Below, piece by piece: positions 12,661-22,439 of a DNA stretch of 64,000 nucleotides (its first letter is position 1; each line of letters begins with the position of its first letter). A model generated the notes under the pieces. The model was not told where the DNA came from, did not search any database, and was given only the letters and a program-made list of their open reading frames with translations. The stretch comes from Valencia hispanica (Eukaryota > Chordata > Actinopteri > Cyprinodontiformes > Valenciidae): positions 14,142,649-14,206,648 of the forward strand of contig OY747721.1 in NCBI GenBank assembly GCA_963556495.2. The letters are read 5' to 3'. Made by a program: the position numbers and the translations under genes.

Positions 12661-15600
12661 CATACATGTACGGTAGTGTGCTATTCTACCACAGGACATC
12701 TTAAAAAGAACTGACTGATTTAATTTACAACAACAGAACCAGATTTTTTGCTGGACTACTTTTATAATAGGATGCAGTTGACAATCAAATCACTCAAGAG
12801 TCAAATATTCCAAATAATAAGGCCACATCTGTCAAACTGATTAGCAAATTGTCACAGTGAAAGTAACCAGTTGAAGCTGGTAGCCACCTCAAGCAGCTAA
12901 CAATCCATCTCAGTCGGCTAGGTGGTTAGTTCCTGTAGCCAGGCCAGTGGCATGGCTGGTTTCGTCCAGCTCTACCATGTCTACACCTATTCCTACATGC
13001 TCCCTCCTCCTCCCTTGACTGGTTGAACAGGTCTGACAGGCGGATTCCTTTTCTTTTCAATGTATTAAAGGCACTTTCCCGCTCTGACAGCCTGCTCTGT
13101 TCTGCCACCTTCTAGCTGGGGCTTCACACTACTCTGGGCAGCCACTACGTCTTGACAGACCACTGTCACTTCCCATCATCCTCTCTGTAGATCCTGCTCT
13201 CCCCCTTCTAAGCACGCAGACCCACTTTCCTACCAGTGCAATTATCTTTTTTGACAAGCCATCCATCAGCTTTAACTTTAAAGCACTTTCCACTGATACC
13301 CATTGTTACAGTTGTGTGGCTTTTTATGCAGGCGAAAGGAGAAAACATGATAGCAGACATTCAGACTACCCAACCATGTAAATCTACTTTGTTCCTTTTT
13401 TATTTCCAATTTTCTGTTCAATTTTTTGCCAAATTATGCATATTTGTTGTGTATAATATGCCCGTGTCAAATTAAATTAACATGTCCTTTTTTGCAGCCA
13501 GAGAAGGTTATGATTGCACATTACACAAGGAGCAGGGGCTAAAGTCAAACCTAACTGCATAGCTTTACTCTTACTATGAGTCTTGGCAGAGTGCTGTTAG
13601 ACTGGGATAATTTTTTTTTGTCTTGAAGACAAGTCACGGTGATTAACCAACACTAATAAAACAGTGACCTGACTCATGATGCCTCAAATGACATATTTAG
13701 AATGATGACTTTTGAAAATGTTGGTCAGATACAAAATATGACTTAAGCCGCAAGGAACCCTAATTATGATCTCAGAGTTAGAATTAATGATGAGAGGTGG
13801 GAGTAGCATCTGGATATCTCGAGGGGACAATCTCTTAGTGTGTGGCATTTGCTGCATTCTAACAACTGGGGTCATCAATGGCTTCAGAGGTCCATCCTGA
13901 TGATTTGGAGTTCAAATGTGGAGGTTGTTTTATATGTTGCCAAATAAGGTTGCAACCTCCGTAATGACAGGAGTTTCTGCCACATTTTGTAATATTTAGA
14001 GATGCACTGGGAACTTTACATGAAAAAGGAATCCGATGATTTTTAGCTTGACTGGCCCTTACCAGTCACCAGCAGATTGGAAATGTAAAAATCCAGGCTT
14101 TATCCAGTCAGTGAACAGATCATATCAATGCGTAACAAGGTTGTGGTAAAAACAAACCTCTTTGGTGCAGAAGTTGTAGCAAAGGGAATACTTAAAGTTA
14201 GCCACTTTTCAGTATAAGTACAATGTTTAAAAATGAAGTCAGTGAAAGCAAAGATGGTACGAAGCTATTTAAAACTGTAAATGCAACTGTATGTTTTAAA
14301 ACCCACTGACTCAGCTGTTTATTTAACATGTGAGGAACGTAGAAAGGGAGAAACACAAAGTAGATAACAGGAAGGTACAACAAAATTCAGCAATGTGTAC
14401 GGGCCAAGCTAAAAATAGAAATGTTGGTGAGTGGTTTTTTCAATCACAGAGTTAAGGAATGGGTCTATATTCTCTAGGGAAAACACATAAGAATGCCCTT
14501 TATTGTTAGTAATACTAAATCCTGCTAATTACTGATGTAAGATGATGTATTCTTTGCATCTGAGGTAAAATTTTTCAATTTTCCCATTTGGAATACAAAA
14601 ACAATGCCCAATGTAATCTTTAAAATTGAAGTTTCCCAAGGAGCCCAACTTCAGTGTCTAGCTCGCAACCAGAACACAACCTGGGTGGTGATGCCGTTCC
14701 TAGACCTGAAACATCCAAAACGTACAATAAAGACTCAAAATGTCACATTTGTAATTATTTGTATTTTAAAATTTTAATAAAACCGCGTCTTGCTTTGGTA
14801 CTCATTATAAATCTATAGATAAATGACCAGAAGGCTAAAATAATTTTCAGTTATGTCCCTTGTCTTTGGAATCAGCTACAATCTGTTTTGGCAGCTCAGA
14901 CCTTTATACAAAACTGTCTACAAAACTCTTATTGGTGCTTCTCTTGTAATATTAATAATATCAACAAAAAATATTATTGTTAAATTAAACATGTAAATGT
15001 AATATTGTTGGAACATGATCCTGGAATATCTGACAACAAAAATAGGCAATTTGTGCAATTTGATAAGATGGTTGAACATATATATTTTTCACTATTAAGC
15101 AAAAGTAATTTTTTAAAGATCTTGTCACCAAAGTATTTGGGTGTTTTATTAATGAAATTATTTGGACAAGGTGCTTAATTGTTTATTCCAGATGTGAGCC
15201 GTTTTATTCAGTGAATCAAAAGAGCTAAGCAGCTACAGACCATATGTAATGGGCAGACAAAGAAAAAAAACAAAAAAAACATTTCCCTGAAACTGTTCAA
15301 CAGTGACAAAGTGCGAACATATGGGACCGAATGACCCAGATGGTCTTATCACCCCTGAAGACTGCTAACTTATCTCTTCTACCATGAGATTTCCAAAGCA
15401 GGTGTTGATGAGAAATAATGAGAAAATCCACATTCAGCCTCAAGTCTATGATTTGCTGTTTATTGGCTATTATAGGGATTAATCTGACCCTACAGACGGC
15501 GGAACATTCGGTCTGTGCCTCTGCATAATCAGTCGAGGAGTTAATAACACACAGGTTGTCACAGCTGTTGAAGACAGAGAGACAAGATGCCCTGGATGAC

Positions 15601-16580
15601 AATATGTCAATGGTTGTCTAGCAGATGAAACTGTGGATCTTAATAAATCAAAGTGACCCCTACCTGAAGCCAAACAGATGCAACACCTGGACATGTAAAT
15701 TCCTGCATAATGGGTGCCATAAATTTAAATCAGAAAAGCCCCCGTTTAATAACTGTGCAGACGGCTGCAAGTGGGAAAAACAGTTTGTGCTTAATGTAAA
15801 AGACAGATTTGGAGTACCAAGCATCATCTGCTCCCATCACTTCATTCTAAACTGGGTAAGGAAGAACACAGCACCACCATTTTTCTCCTTTCTCCTGATG
15901 AAAATCATATATCAAAGAAGAAGGTGAAATAAAGTGTGTTTAGGTACGTAAGGTGAGAAGTGTGTTTGTCAAAAACAGTAGCTGGCTAGCAGTAAGTGGG
16001 GGGTGGGGGGTCACTGCTGTCAGTGTATTAATCACCACTGATGTGTGTTGTAAAAGGATTGCTGCAGGAAATAAAGACACCATGGTGTCAGCTGCATTGC
16101 CCTGATGTGACTCCATCAGACAGGAGGATGCTTATTGACAGGGTGAGAAGGGGGAATGGACAGAGAGAGAGGGGTGGGGGTGGGACAGAGGCAGCAATCA
16201 GTCCTCAAGTCAGTCACCTTGGCACAGACGCAATGTCACGAGAGCCCAGACCATTATTCCTCCAAGCCCACAGGAGCATTATTTAAACTCAAACCTCAAA
16301 CAGTGACTGGGCTGAATGTCACCAGAAGGACAAGCATCAGCTCACATTTAGTTAAGCCCAAAATTATTCCATACCCTTGGCATACAGTATATGGATGTAG
16401 AACTATGATCATTCAACCCATCTCTCAAGAGATAAAATAATTTGAAAAGGTTATTAAAAATATGAAAAAATGATTTGTTTTCATTAACTTTTTATTGAGA
16501 ATATGGCATGTTGATAATAATTTTTGTACTTTCTTTATGATAATTTAGCAATTAAACCCTTGTTATATTTGTATAATTCA
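12661..16580. other. Non-coding DNA with a candidate conserved block
   Basis: No exon or named repeat recognised. The segment at about 15300-15720 is more balanced in composition, repeat-free and contains several TAAT-type and TTTATT cores, so it may be a conserved non-coding block. A 100-codon frame at 15625-15927 has no known motif. A G-rich run lies at about 15999-16011. Confidence 0.4.
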
Positions 16581-16599
16581 ACTAGTATTCTAATGACTT

Positions 16600-16700
16600 A
16601 TCTTTGGTAAGGAGTTCCAAGTCTTTGAGGCTGGAAGGCCTCCTTGCCATCACCTTAATTTTTAGCTCAATCCACAGACTCCTTATTGTTCAAAGTCAAA
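16600..16700 (-). repeat. Antisense Tc1-like fragment
   Basis: CCAAGTCTTTGAGGCTGGAA, GGCCTCCTTGCCATCACC and TTAGCTCAATCCACAGACTC are the complement of the segment just downstream of the catalytic Glu motif in a fish Tc1-like family. A closely similar piece lies at about 26280-26350. Confidence 0.65.
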
Positions 16701-16715
16701 ATAAATATTCAGGGA

Positions 16716-17620
16716 CTTATAGGGGCTGGTGCCTCTCTCCAAGGGGCTGTTTACACGACAACGTTTTTCAGCAAAACTGAGGTTTTTCTCTCCGATTCGG
16801 CCTCTCGTTTACACGACAACGGGAAAACGGGGGGGCGAAAACGCAGCATTTGGGAAACGGCTTCCAGAGTGGAGAGTTTTGAAAACACTGGGGGATTCGT
16901 TGTCATGTAAACGAAAGCAGGAGACTTTTGAAAATGATGACGTCACTGCCAGCCACCTACGGACATGTTGCACTTGCACACTCCGCCTTTCTACAGAAAA
17001 ACAACAACAATGGCGGATCCAGGTATGCGGTTACTGCTGATGCAGCTTCTGAAGTTATTTGGTCGCATACAGTACGTGAGTCAAATAATCAATATGCCTT
17101 TATTTGAGCGGAGAACTACAAGAAGACCGCCATTGTTAGGTATCATGAAATGTTACTTTTCCAGGGTTTGAGGGTAAACCATGGAACACTGCATACACGG
17201 GGACTGCCATTTAATGGCCGGGCATATGTACTACATTGTTTTCCATCACGCGCCCTGTCGTGTAAACACAGCGTGTTTTCACCCGCGTATTCAAAGAAAA
17301 ACGGCAACGTTGTCGTGTAAACAACCCCCAAGAGTCATTGGGTGAGAACGATAGACCCTAGACAGGTCACCAGTCAATCTCAGGGAAACACAGAGGACAA
17401 AAAGCCTTGCACACACAAACAGAAAATCTCTCACTCATTCCCAAGTGCAATAAACTTAACTTGAGAATGGAGTACACTGAGTTGTTCTCCTCATGCATGC
17501 ATAGAGAGAACATGCAAACTCAATGCAGAAACAACCTAGGCCTAGGATTTAAACACAGTACCCTCTTGCTACAAGGCAACAGTGTTAACAACTGCTACAC
17601 CATGCATCCCTCAGAAGAAA
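16716..17620 (-). repeat. tRNA-derived SINE split by a MITE
   Basis: Minus-strand SINE. The piece AGGGGCTGGTGCCTCTCTC ends at the MITE (16743-17328), and GAGTCATTGGGTGAGAA with ACAGGTCACCAGTCAATCTC resumes the same consensus beyond it, down to AGAGAACATGCAAACTCAAT (about 17508) and the tRNA-like head near 17560-17610. The family is the same as the copy at 42834-43149. The SINE is diverged; the GGAT tail expected on the left is missing. Confidence 0.75.
16743..17328. mobile_element. PIF/Harbinger-type MITE with CAA target duplication
   Basis: The inverted ends read GGGGCTGTTTACACGACAAC on the left and, on the opposite strand at the right, GGGGTTGTTTACACGACAAC. CAA flanks both ends (16740-16742 and 17329-17331). 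Removing the element with one CAA restores a continuous SINE, which verifies the boundaries. Internally there are further copies of GTTTACACGACAAC and a short frame starting ATGGCGGATCCAGG (17010), possibly the truncated N-terminus of an element protein. Three-base duplication and GG..CC ends favour PIF/Harbinger, but the superfamily call is not certain. Confidence 0.75.
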
Positions 17621-17631
17621 CATGTTGGTAA

Positions 17632-18157
17632 AATTAAAATATAGCTTAAAATTTTAAATCTGCAAGGGCTAAATGGATATTTTTGGGCTTAACTGTATAT
17701 GGTAAAGTCAAAAGAAATGCTGTTAGGGAGCAGCAGCTTAGAGGGATAACAAACTAGCGTCCTACCCAAGAATTCAAAAGCCTTCAGATTAGAAGTTCTA
17801 ATTTCTGCTCAGACACGAACAACTGGGTCACCACAATTTCCTACTTCATATTAGTAAGCCATGCAGAGAATATTTAAATCTCACTCTACTATATTCCAAA
17901 CATACCATCAGTCATGTCAACCAACCTCTAAAGGTTTATAGTTAGTTTCTCCACAGCAACATGCCATGTGGCCCTAAAACGTTACTTCAACATAATGAAA
18001 CATGAGATGGTTGGAAGGTAGATTTAATCACTTAGACAGCGGCTATATCAAAATGTTCTCCACTTCATTTGGCTCAGACACAGAGAAAACAAAAATAGCT
18101 CTGCAGCTTATTATCAGTAAAACAGTGCATTTTTCTAACCTGATTAACTTGCGCATA
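17632..18157. other. Non-coding DNA, no gene recognised
   Basis: The flank between the SINE/MITE nest and the Tc1 element. Nothing recognised; AT-rich. Confidence 0.5.
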
Positions 18158-19714
18158 CAGTGGTTTGCAAAAGTATTCGCCACATACATGAATCAATTTT
18201 ATTGGAATTCTATGTGAAAGACCAATACAAAGTGGTGTACACGTGAGAAGTGGAACGAAAATCATACATGATTCCAAATATTTTTTACAAATAAATAACT
18301 GAAAAGTGGGGTGTGCGTAATTATTCAGCCCCCTTTGGTCTGAGTGCAGTCAGTTGCCCATAGACATTGCCTGATGAGTGCTAATGACTAAATAGAGTGC
18401 ACCTGTGTGTAATCTAATGTCAGTACAAATACAGCTGCCCTGTGACGGCCTCAGAGGTTGTCTAAGAGAATGTTGGGAGCAACAACACCATGAAGTCCAA
18501 AGAACACACCAGACAGGTCAGGGATAAAGTTATTGAGAAATTTAAAGCAGGCTTAGGCTACAAAAAGACTTCCCAAGCCTTGAACATCCCACGGAGCACT
18601 GTTCAAGTGATCATTCAGAAATGGAAGGAGTATGGCACAACTGCAAACCTACCAAGACAAGGCCGTCCACCTAAACACACAGGCCGAACAAGGAGAGCGC
18701 TGATCAGAAATGCAGCCAAGAGGCCCATGGTGACTCTGGACGAGCTGCAGAGATCTACAGCTCAGGTGGGGGAATCTGTCCATAGGACAACTATTAGTCG
18801 TGCACTGTACAAAGTTGGCCTTTATGGAAGAGTGGCAAGAAGAAAGCCATTGTTAAAAGAAAACCATAAGAAGTCCCGTTTGCAGTTTGCCACAAGCCAT
18901 GTGGGGGACACAGCAAACATGTGGAAGAAGGTGCTCTGGTCAGATGAGACCAAAACGGAACTTTTTGGCCAAAATGCAAAACGCTATGTGTGGCGGATAA
19001 CGAACATTGCACATCACTCTGAACACACCATCCCCACTGTCAAATATGGTGGTGGCAGCATCATGCTCTGGGGGTGCTTCTCTTCAGCAGGGACAGGGAA
19101 ACTGGTCAGAGTTGATGAGAAGATGGATGGAGCCAAATACAGAGCAATCTTGGAAGAAAACCTCTTGGAGTCTGCAAAAGACTTGAGACTGGGGCGGAGG
19201 TTCACCTTCCAGCAGGACAACAACCCTAAACATAAAGCCAGGGCAACAGTGGAATGGTTTAAAACAAAACATATCCATGTGTTAGAATGGCCCAGTCAAA
19301 GTCCAGATCTAAATCCAATCGAGAATCTGTGGCAAGATCTGAAAACTGCTGTTCACAAATGCTGTCCATCTAATCTGACTGAGCTGGAGCTGTTTTGCAA
19401 AGAAGAATGGGCAAGAATTTCAGTCTCTAGATGTGCAAAGCTGGTAGAGACATACCCTAAAAGACTGGCAGCTGTAATTGCAGCAAAAGGTGGTTCTACA
19501 AAGTATTGACTCAGGGGGCTGAATAATTACGCACACCCCACTTTTCAGTTATTTATTTGTAAACCATGTATGATTTTCGTTCCACTTCTCACATGTACAC
19601 CACTTTGTATTGGTCTTTCATGTGGAATTCCAATAAAATTGATTCATGTTTGTGGCTGTAATGTGACAAAATGCGGAAATATTCAAGGGGGACGAATAAT
19701 TTGGCAAGCCACTG
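18158..19714 (+). mobile_element. Tc1-family transposon with intact transposase ORF (copy 1)
   Basis: The element is bounded by TA on each side (18156-18157 and 19715-19716) and by ends CAGTGGTTTGCAAAAG and, inverted, CAGTGGCTTGCCAAAT. The inverted repeats are about 170-210 bp. Each end contains an outer and an inner ATTATTC(A/G)GCCCC-like direct repeat: inner left at about 18318-18338, inner right at about 19512-19534. This is the IR/DR arrangement known from some Tc1-like elements. Compared with copy 2 (59937-61534), the left end lacks about 37 bp just after position 18180, which removes part of the outer left direct repeat. Length is 1557 bp, normal for an autonomous Tc1. Confidence 0.95.
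18490..19509 (+). CDS. Tc1-family transposase, full-length reading frame
   Basis: A cut-and-paste DDE transposase of 339 residues, the usual length for Tc1-like enzymes, which bind the element's inverted repeats and insert at TA. Residues about 1-55 form a first helix-turn-helix (SQALNIPRSTVQVII around 28-42). A GRPPK linker lies at 58-62. A second helix-turn-helix covers about 63-115. The catalytic triad is D152 (WSDETK), D243 (FQQDN) and E278 ([11 protein letters not shown]). There are 34 residues between the last two, i.e. DD34E. The Gly-rich KYGGGSIMLWG segment lies at 185-195. The ATG at 18490 is the family start (MKSKEHTRQ). One oddity: residue 245, next but one to D243, is Asn where copy 2 and relatives have Asp (DNDPKH becomes DNNPKH). 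It is uninterrupted, but activity is unproven. Confidence 0.95.
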   Translation: MKSKEHTRQVRDKVIEKFKAGLGYKKTSQALNIPRSTVQVIIQKWKEYGTTANLPRQGRPPKHTGRTRRALIRNAAKRPMVTLDELQRSTAQVGESVHRTTISRALYKVGLYGRVARRKPLLKENHKKSRLQFATSHVGDTANMWKKVLWSDETKTELFGQNAKRYVWRITNIAHHSEHTIPTVKYGGGSIMLWGCFSSAGTGKLVRVDEKMDGAKYRAILEENLLESAKDLRLGRRFTFQQDNNPKHKARATVEWFKTKHIHVLEWPSQSPDLNPIENLWQDLKTAVHKCCPSNLTELELFCKEEWARISVSRCAKLVETYPKRLAAVIAAKGGSTKY

Positions 19715-19716
19715 TA

Positions 19717-20591
19717 TGGTACACTCACAGTTGCCTTGGTGGTCTGGCTGTTGTCTATTCAAGTTATCACTCATAGGCTTTTTTGTTGTACAAAGGTGCT
19801 TAAGTAATGATCAGCTTTTTTTCATGCTTTTCTTAATTTATAGGTTTTGTGGCTTTAAAAGAGATTTTCCCTTTAAAGCATGTACCACAATGGCTTGCAA
19901 ACATCTGCATAGGACACTGATGAATAGGACAACACTAATGCAAAGCTTGAAAGGATTTTTCAAAAACAACTTTTGATGCTCTTAATTTTGGAGATTTCTG
20001 AGGCTTTGCAAAGGGCCAGTTTGTATGTGCACTCAAAAAAAGGATAGTGGAAACTTTTATTAGTTGCAATGCTGCAAACACACATACTTCTTCTTTTCAG
20101 CTGTCAGTAGATCAAAGCCCTCAGTCCCTCATCAAATACACTGACAGAAGCACAAAGCAGTACACTGACATTGTATGACCGCTGGCATTTCAGACAGCAC
20201 ACACAATTTAACTTAACTGCACATTCCTGCTAAACACCCTAGAAAGCCTACACTGAATGCTAGATGATGACTGCTGCTCAACAAACAAGTTAAGCTGCTG
20301 GGCCAAATGCAGAGTGTTTTATAGTTTGTTGTACTTGAATAGGCAACAGCCTTAGTCTTAGTATGCACAGTAATTACATGCTCCTAATAGCTCTGATCAT
20401 TATTACATGCCCCAAAAAATGAAGTAATTACATTTTTATCCATTTGATTTTATTTAACATAATTAGTCACTACCAGGAAAAATTACACAGGTACTGTAAA
20501 TGACTCAGTTGAGGTAAACACTGCCAAAGCTGTTTCTGCATGTATTGAAGAGGAGCAGTTGTTAGCATAGTAGCTTCAGCGCATCTAATAT

Positions 20592-20594
<3 letters not shown>
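19717..20594. other. Non-coding DNA, no gene recognised
   Basis: The right flank of the Tc1 element. AT-rich, no recognised exon or repeat. Confidence 0.5.

Positions 20595-20647
<53 letters not shown>
20595..20647. repeat. (AT)n microsatellite
   Basis: About 26 uninterrupted AT units. Confidence 0.97.
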
Positions 20648-20649
<2 letters not shown>

Positions 20650-20741
20650 TATTTAAGCATTATCCAGGTCTGAATAAGCATTGATAACAAAAAAAATATA
20701 GGAAAATGTTTGTGTATCTAGACTATATGCCCTATACTTTT

Positions 20742-20930
20742 CTGTAGAATGGTAAATTGCCTGTTCTTGTATAGCACTTTATCTAGTCCTGAAAGCACTT
20801 CACACTACATTCAGTCATTCACCTGTTCAAGCACATGTTCACAAACTGATGATGGTAAGCCACACTGTAACCACAGCTGCCCTGGGGCACACTGACAGAA
20901 GAACATTGGTTTGAATCCTATGACGTGGAT
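20742..20930 (-). repeat. SINE-like fragment, minus strand
   Basis: ATGGTAAATTGCCTGTTCTT, TATAGCACTTTATCTAGTCC, CTTCACACTACATTCAGTC and CTGCCCTGGGGCACACTGA are successive hallmarks of a common fish SINE-type repeat read in reverse. The right end includes a box B-like GGTTTGAATCC. The repeat is diverged. Confidence 0.65.
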
Positions 20931-22050
20931 TTTGTTTGGATTGGAAAACTAACAGTTTCATGTAAAATAATACATGCTTACAACCAGCAAAATTAAAATG
21001 TTGTCTTTCATTAGTATGAAATCTTTGAGTTTGTTTTATAGGGCACTGTCCAACTCCAAAAAAATCCAGACTAAATCTTTAATGCAATTTAAAATGTTTA
21101 TATATTGAACTTAAACTGTTCACTGGATACAGCAATAATACAATATGCCATTGAAAGACTGAAAGAGCAGAACTGACTTCCTTGACCCGTCTTGGTAGAG
21201 TACCTTTCCAACCTGCCTCAAAAAGGTGGGTTATTAAAGAAACAATTAGAAGCATACACAAAGCAATTTGCAGGCAGTCGAACTCCTCAGACTGAGCCGG
21301 TGAAGGGCCTTTCAGCGCTGATTTATCATGCTGTCGCCTTCAGATGGCAACATAATTAATAGGAGCATGGACTTCTAATTCCACCCGCTTCCACGGCCAG
21401 TAGACTCCGTTTGATTTATGACGGCCGAGGACTTTGCATTTTATCAGTTCATTCGCTCGTTATTTATGTTGATGACCAATTTCAGTGGGTCGCCATCATC
21501 TAACTTGCCACTAATCAAAGAGAATTAGGGTTCACTGCATTATTTAGAAGCAGCTAATTTATCTTTGGAATGAGAAGAAGTGTTGGTGCAGTGTAGTAAC
21601 CACATGGCTCTGCTTTTAAAATAATACAATTATGACTTAAGTTCAGTTTTATCCCATGCATTTGACTGACTGCTTATCTTAGCAAACTGTTGGCAACGAT
21701 TAAGCTGCTGATGCTGACCTTGAAAATTCTAAATGCTGCTAAAAAGTTTATGCATTCAACATGGGCATGAATATATTATAGCGTTTTAAGAGGCATTTAA
21801 ACATTTTTTCTCAATAACGTCTATGAATATTTAAAATTAGAAACAGGTGCACATGTTTGAATTTGATCATTTGTGATCCAAACAGTTAAAATTATACACA
21901 AACCCTGATTCATATTTGACATCCTCTAGCAAGGTTCAGACCAAAATCTTGGCATAATTCTGGTTCAATATTTGACCTGGAAATCTTATCAGAAATGGTA
22001 GAGTTAATCTGAAAGAAATGGCTTCCTGGCATAGAACGGGCTGTTAAGCA
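20931..22050. other. Non-coding DNA enclosing a candidate conserved block
   Basis: No exon recognised. The interval contains the candidate regulatory block at 21290-21585, listed separately. The rest is ordinary AT-rich sequence. Confidence 0.45.
21290..21585. promoter_or_regulatory. Candidate conserved non-coding element
   Basis: This stretch is repeat-free, more balanced in G+C than its flanks, and dense in developmental transcription-factor cores: TAATTAATA (21354), TTCTAATTCC (21373), a TTTGATTTATGACGG Hox/Cdx-like string (21409-21424), a POU half-octamer TTTGCAT (21433), TTATTTATG (21460) and CTAATCAAAG (21512). No long reading frame crosses it. The look is that of vertebrate enhancers in gene deserts, but conservation itself cannot be judged from one sequence. 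Confidence 0.4.
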
Positions 22051-22435
22051 TAGTCCATAAATCTTTGGTTGGGTTTAGACTGGGCACATTCCAGAAGCCC
22101 AATGTTAGCCTGCTTTACTCAATCAAAGACCACTCAGCAAATGCTAAATACGTTCCAGAGAAGAACTTTTAAAGAGAAAGATTGAGGAGTTTGGCCACAA
22201 TGATAACTGAGTCAAGGTGGCTTTTAAGCCTCATGAAACTCTCAAGTATGGTGGTGGCGGCATCATGCTAAAGGGTTGTTTGCTGCCAGTGGAACTGGTA
22301 TATGGAAAGTGGAGGGAATGATGAAGGTGCTCTACATGAAATTATTCAACTGCTCATCAAAACAGCTTGATGATTGAAACTTGGCCACAAATGGGTGTTC
22401 CAGCAGGATAATAATTACAATATAAACTGAATAAA
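22050..22435 (+). repeat. Decayed Tc1-like fragment
   Basis: TATGGTGGTGGCGGCATCAT (about 22250) corresponds to the conserved Y-G-G-G-(S/G)-I-M segment, followed by GTTGTTTGCTGCCAGTGGAAC, a GAGGGAATGATGAAG region and GGTGTTCCAGCAGGATAAT, which corresponds to the V-F-Q-Q-D-N second-aspartate motif at about 22394-22412. No frame is open across it. A short stretch at about 22068-22105 looks like antisense Tc1 sequence, so two relics may abut here. Confidence 0.7.
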
Positions 22436-22439
22436 GCAG

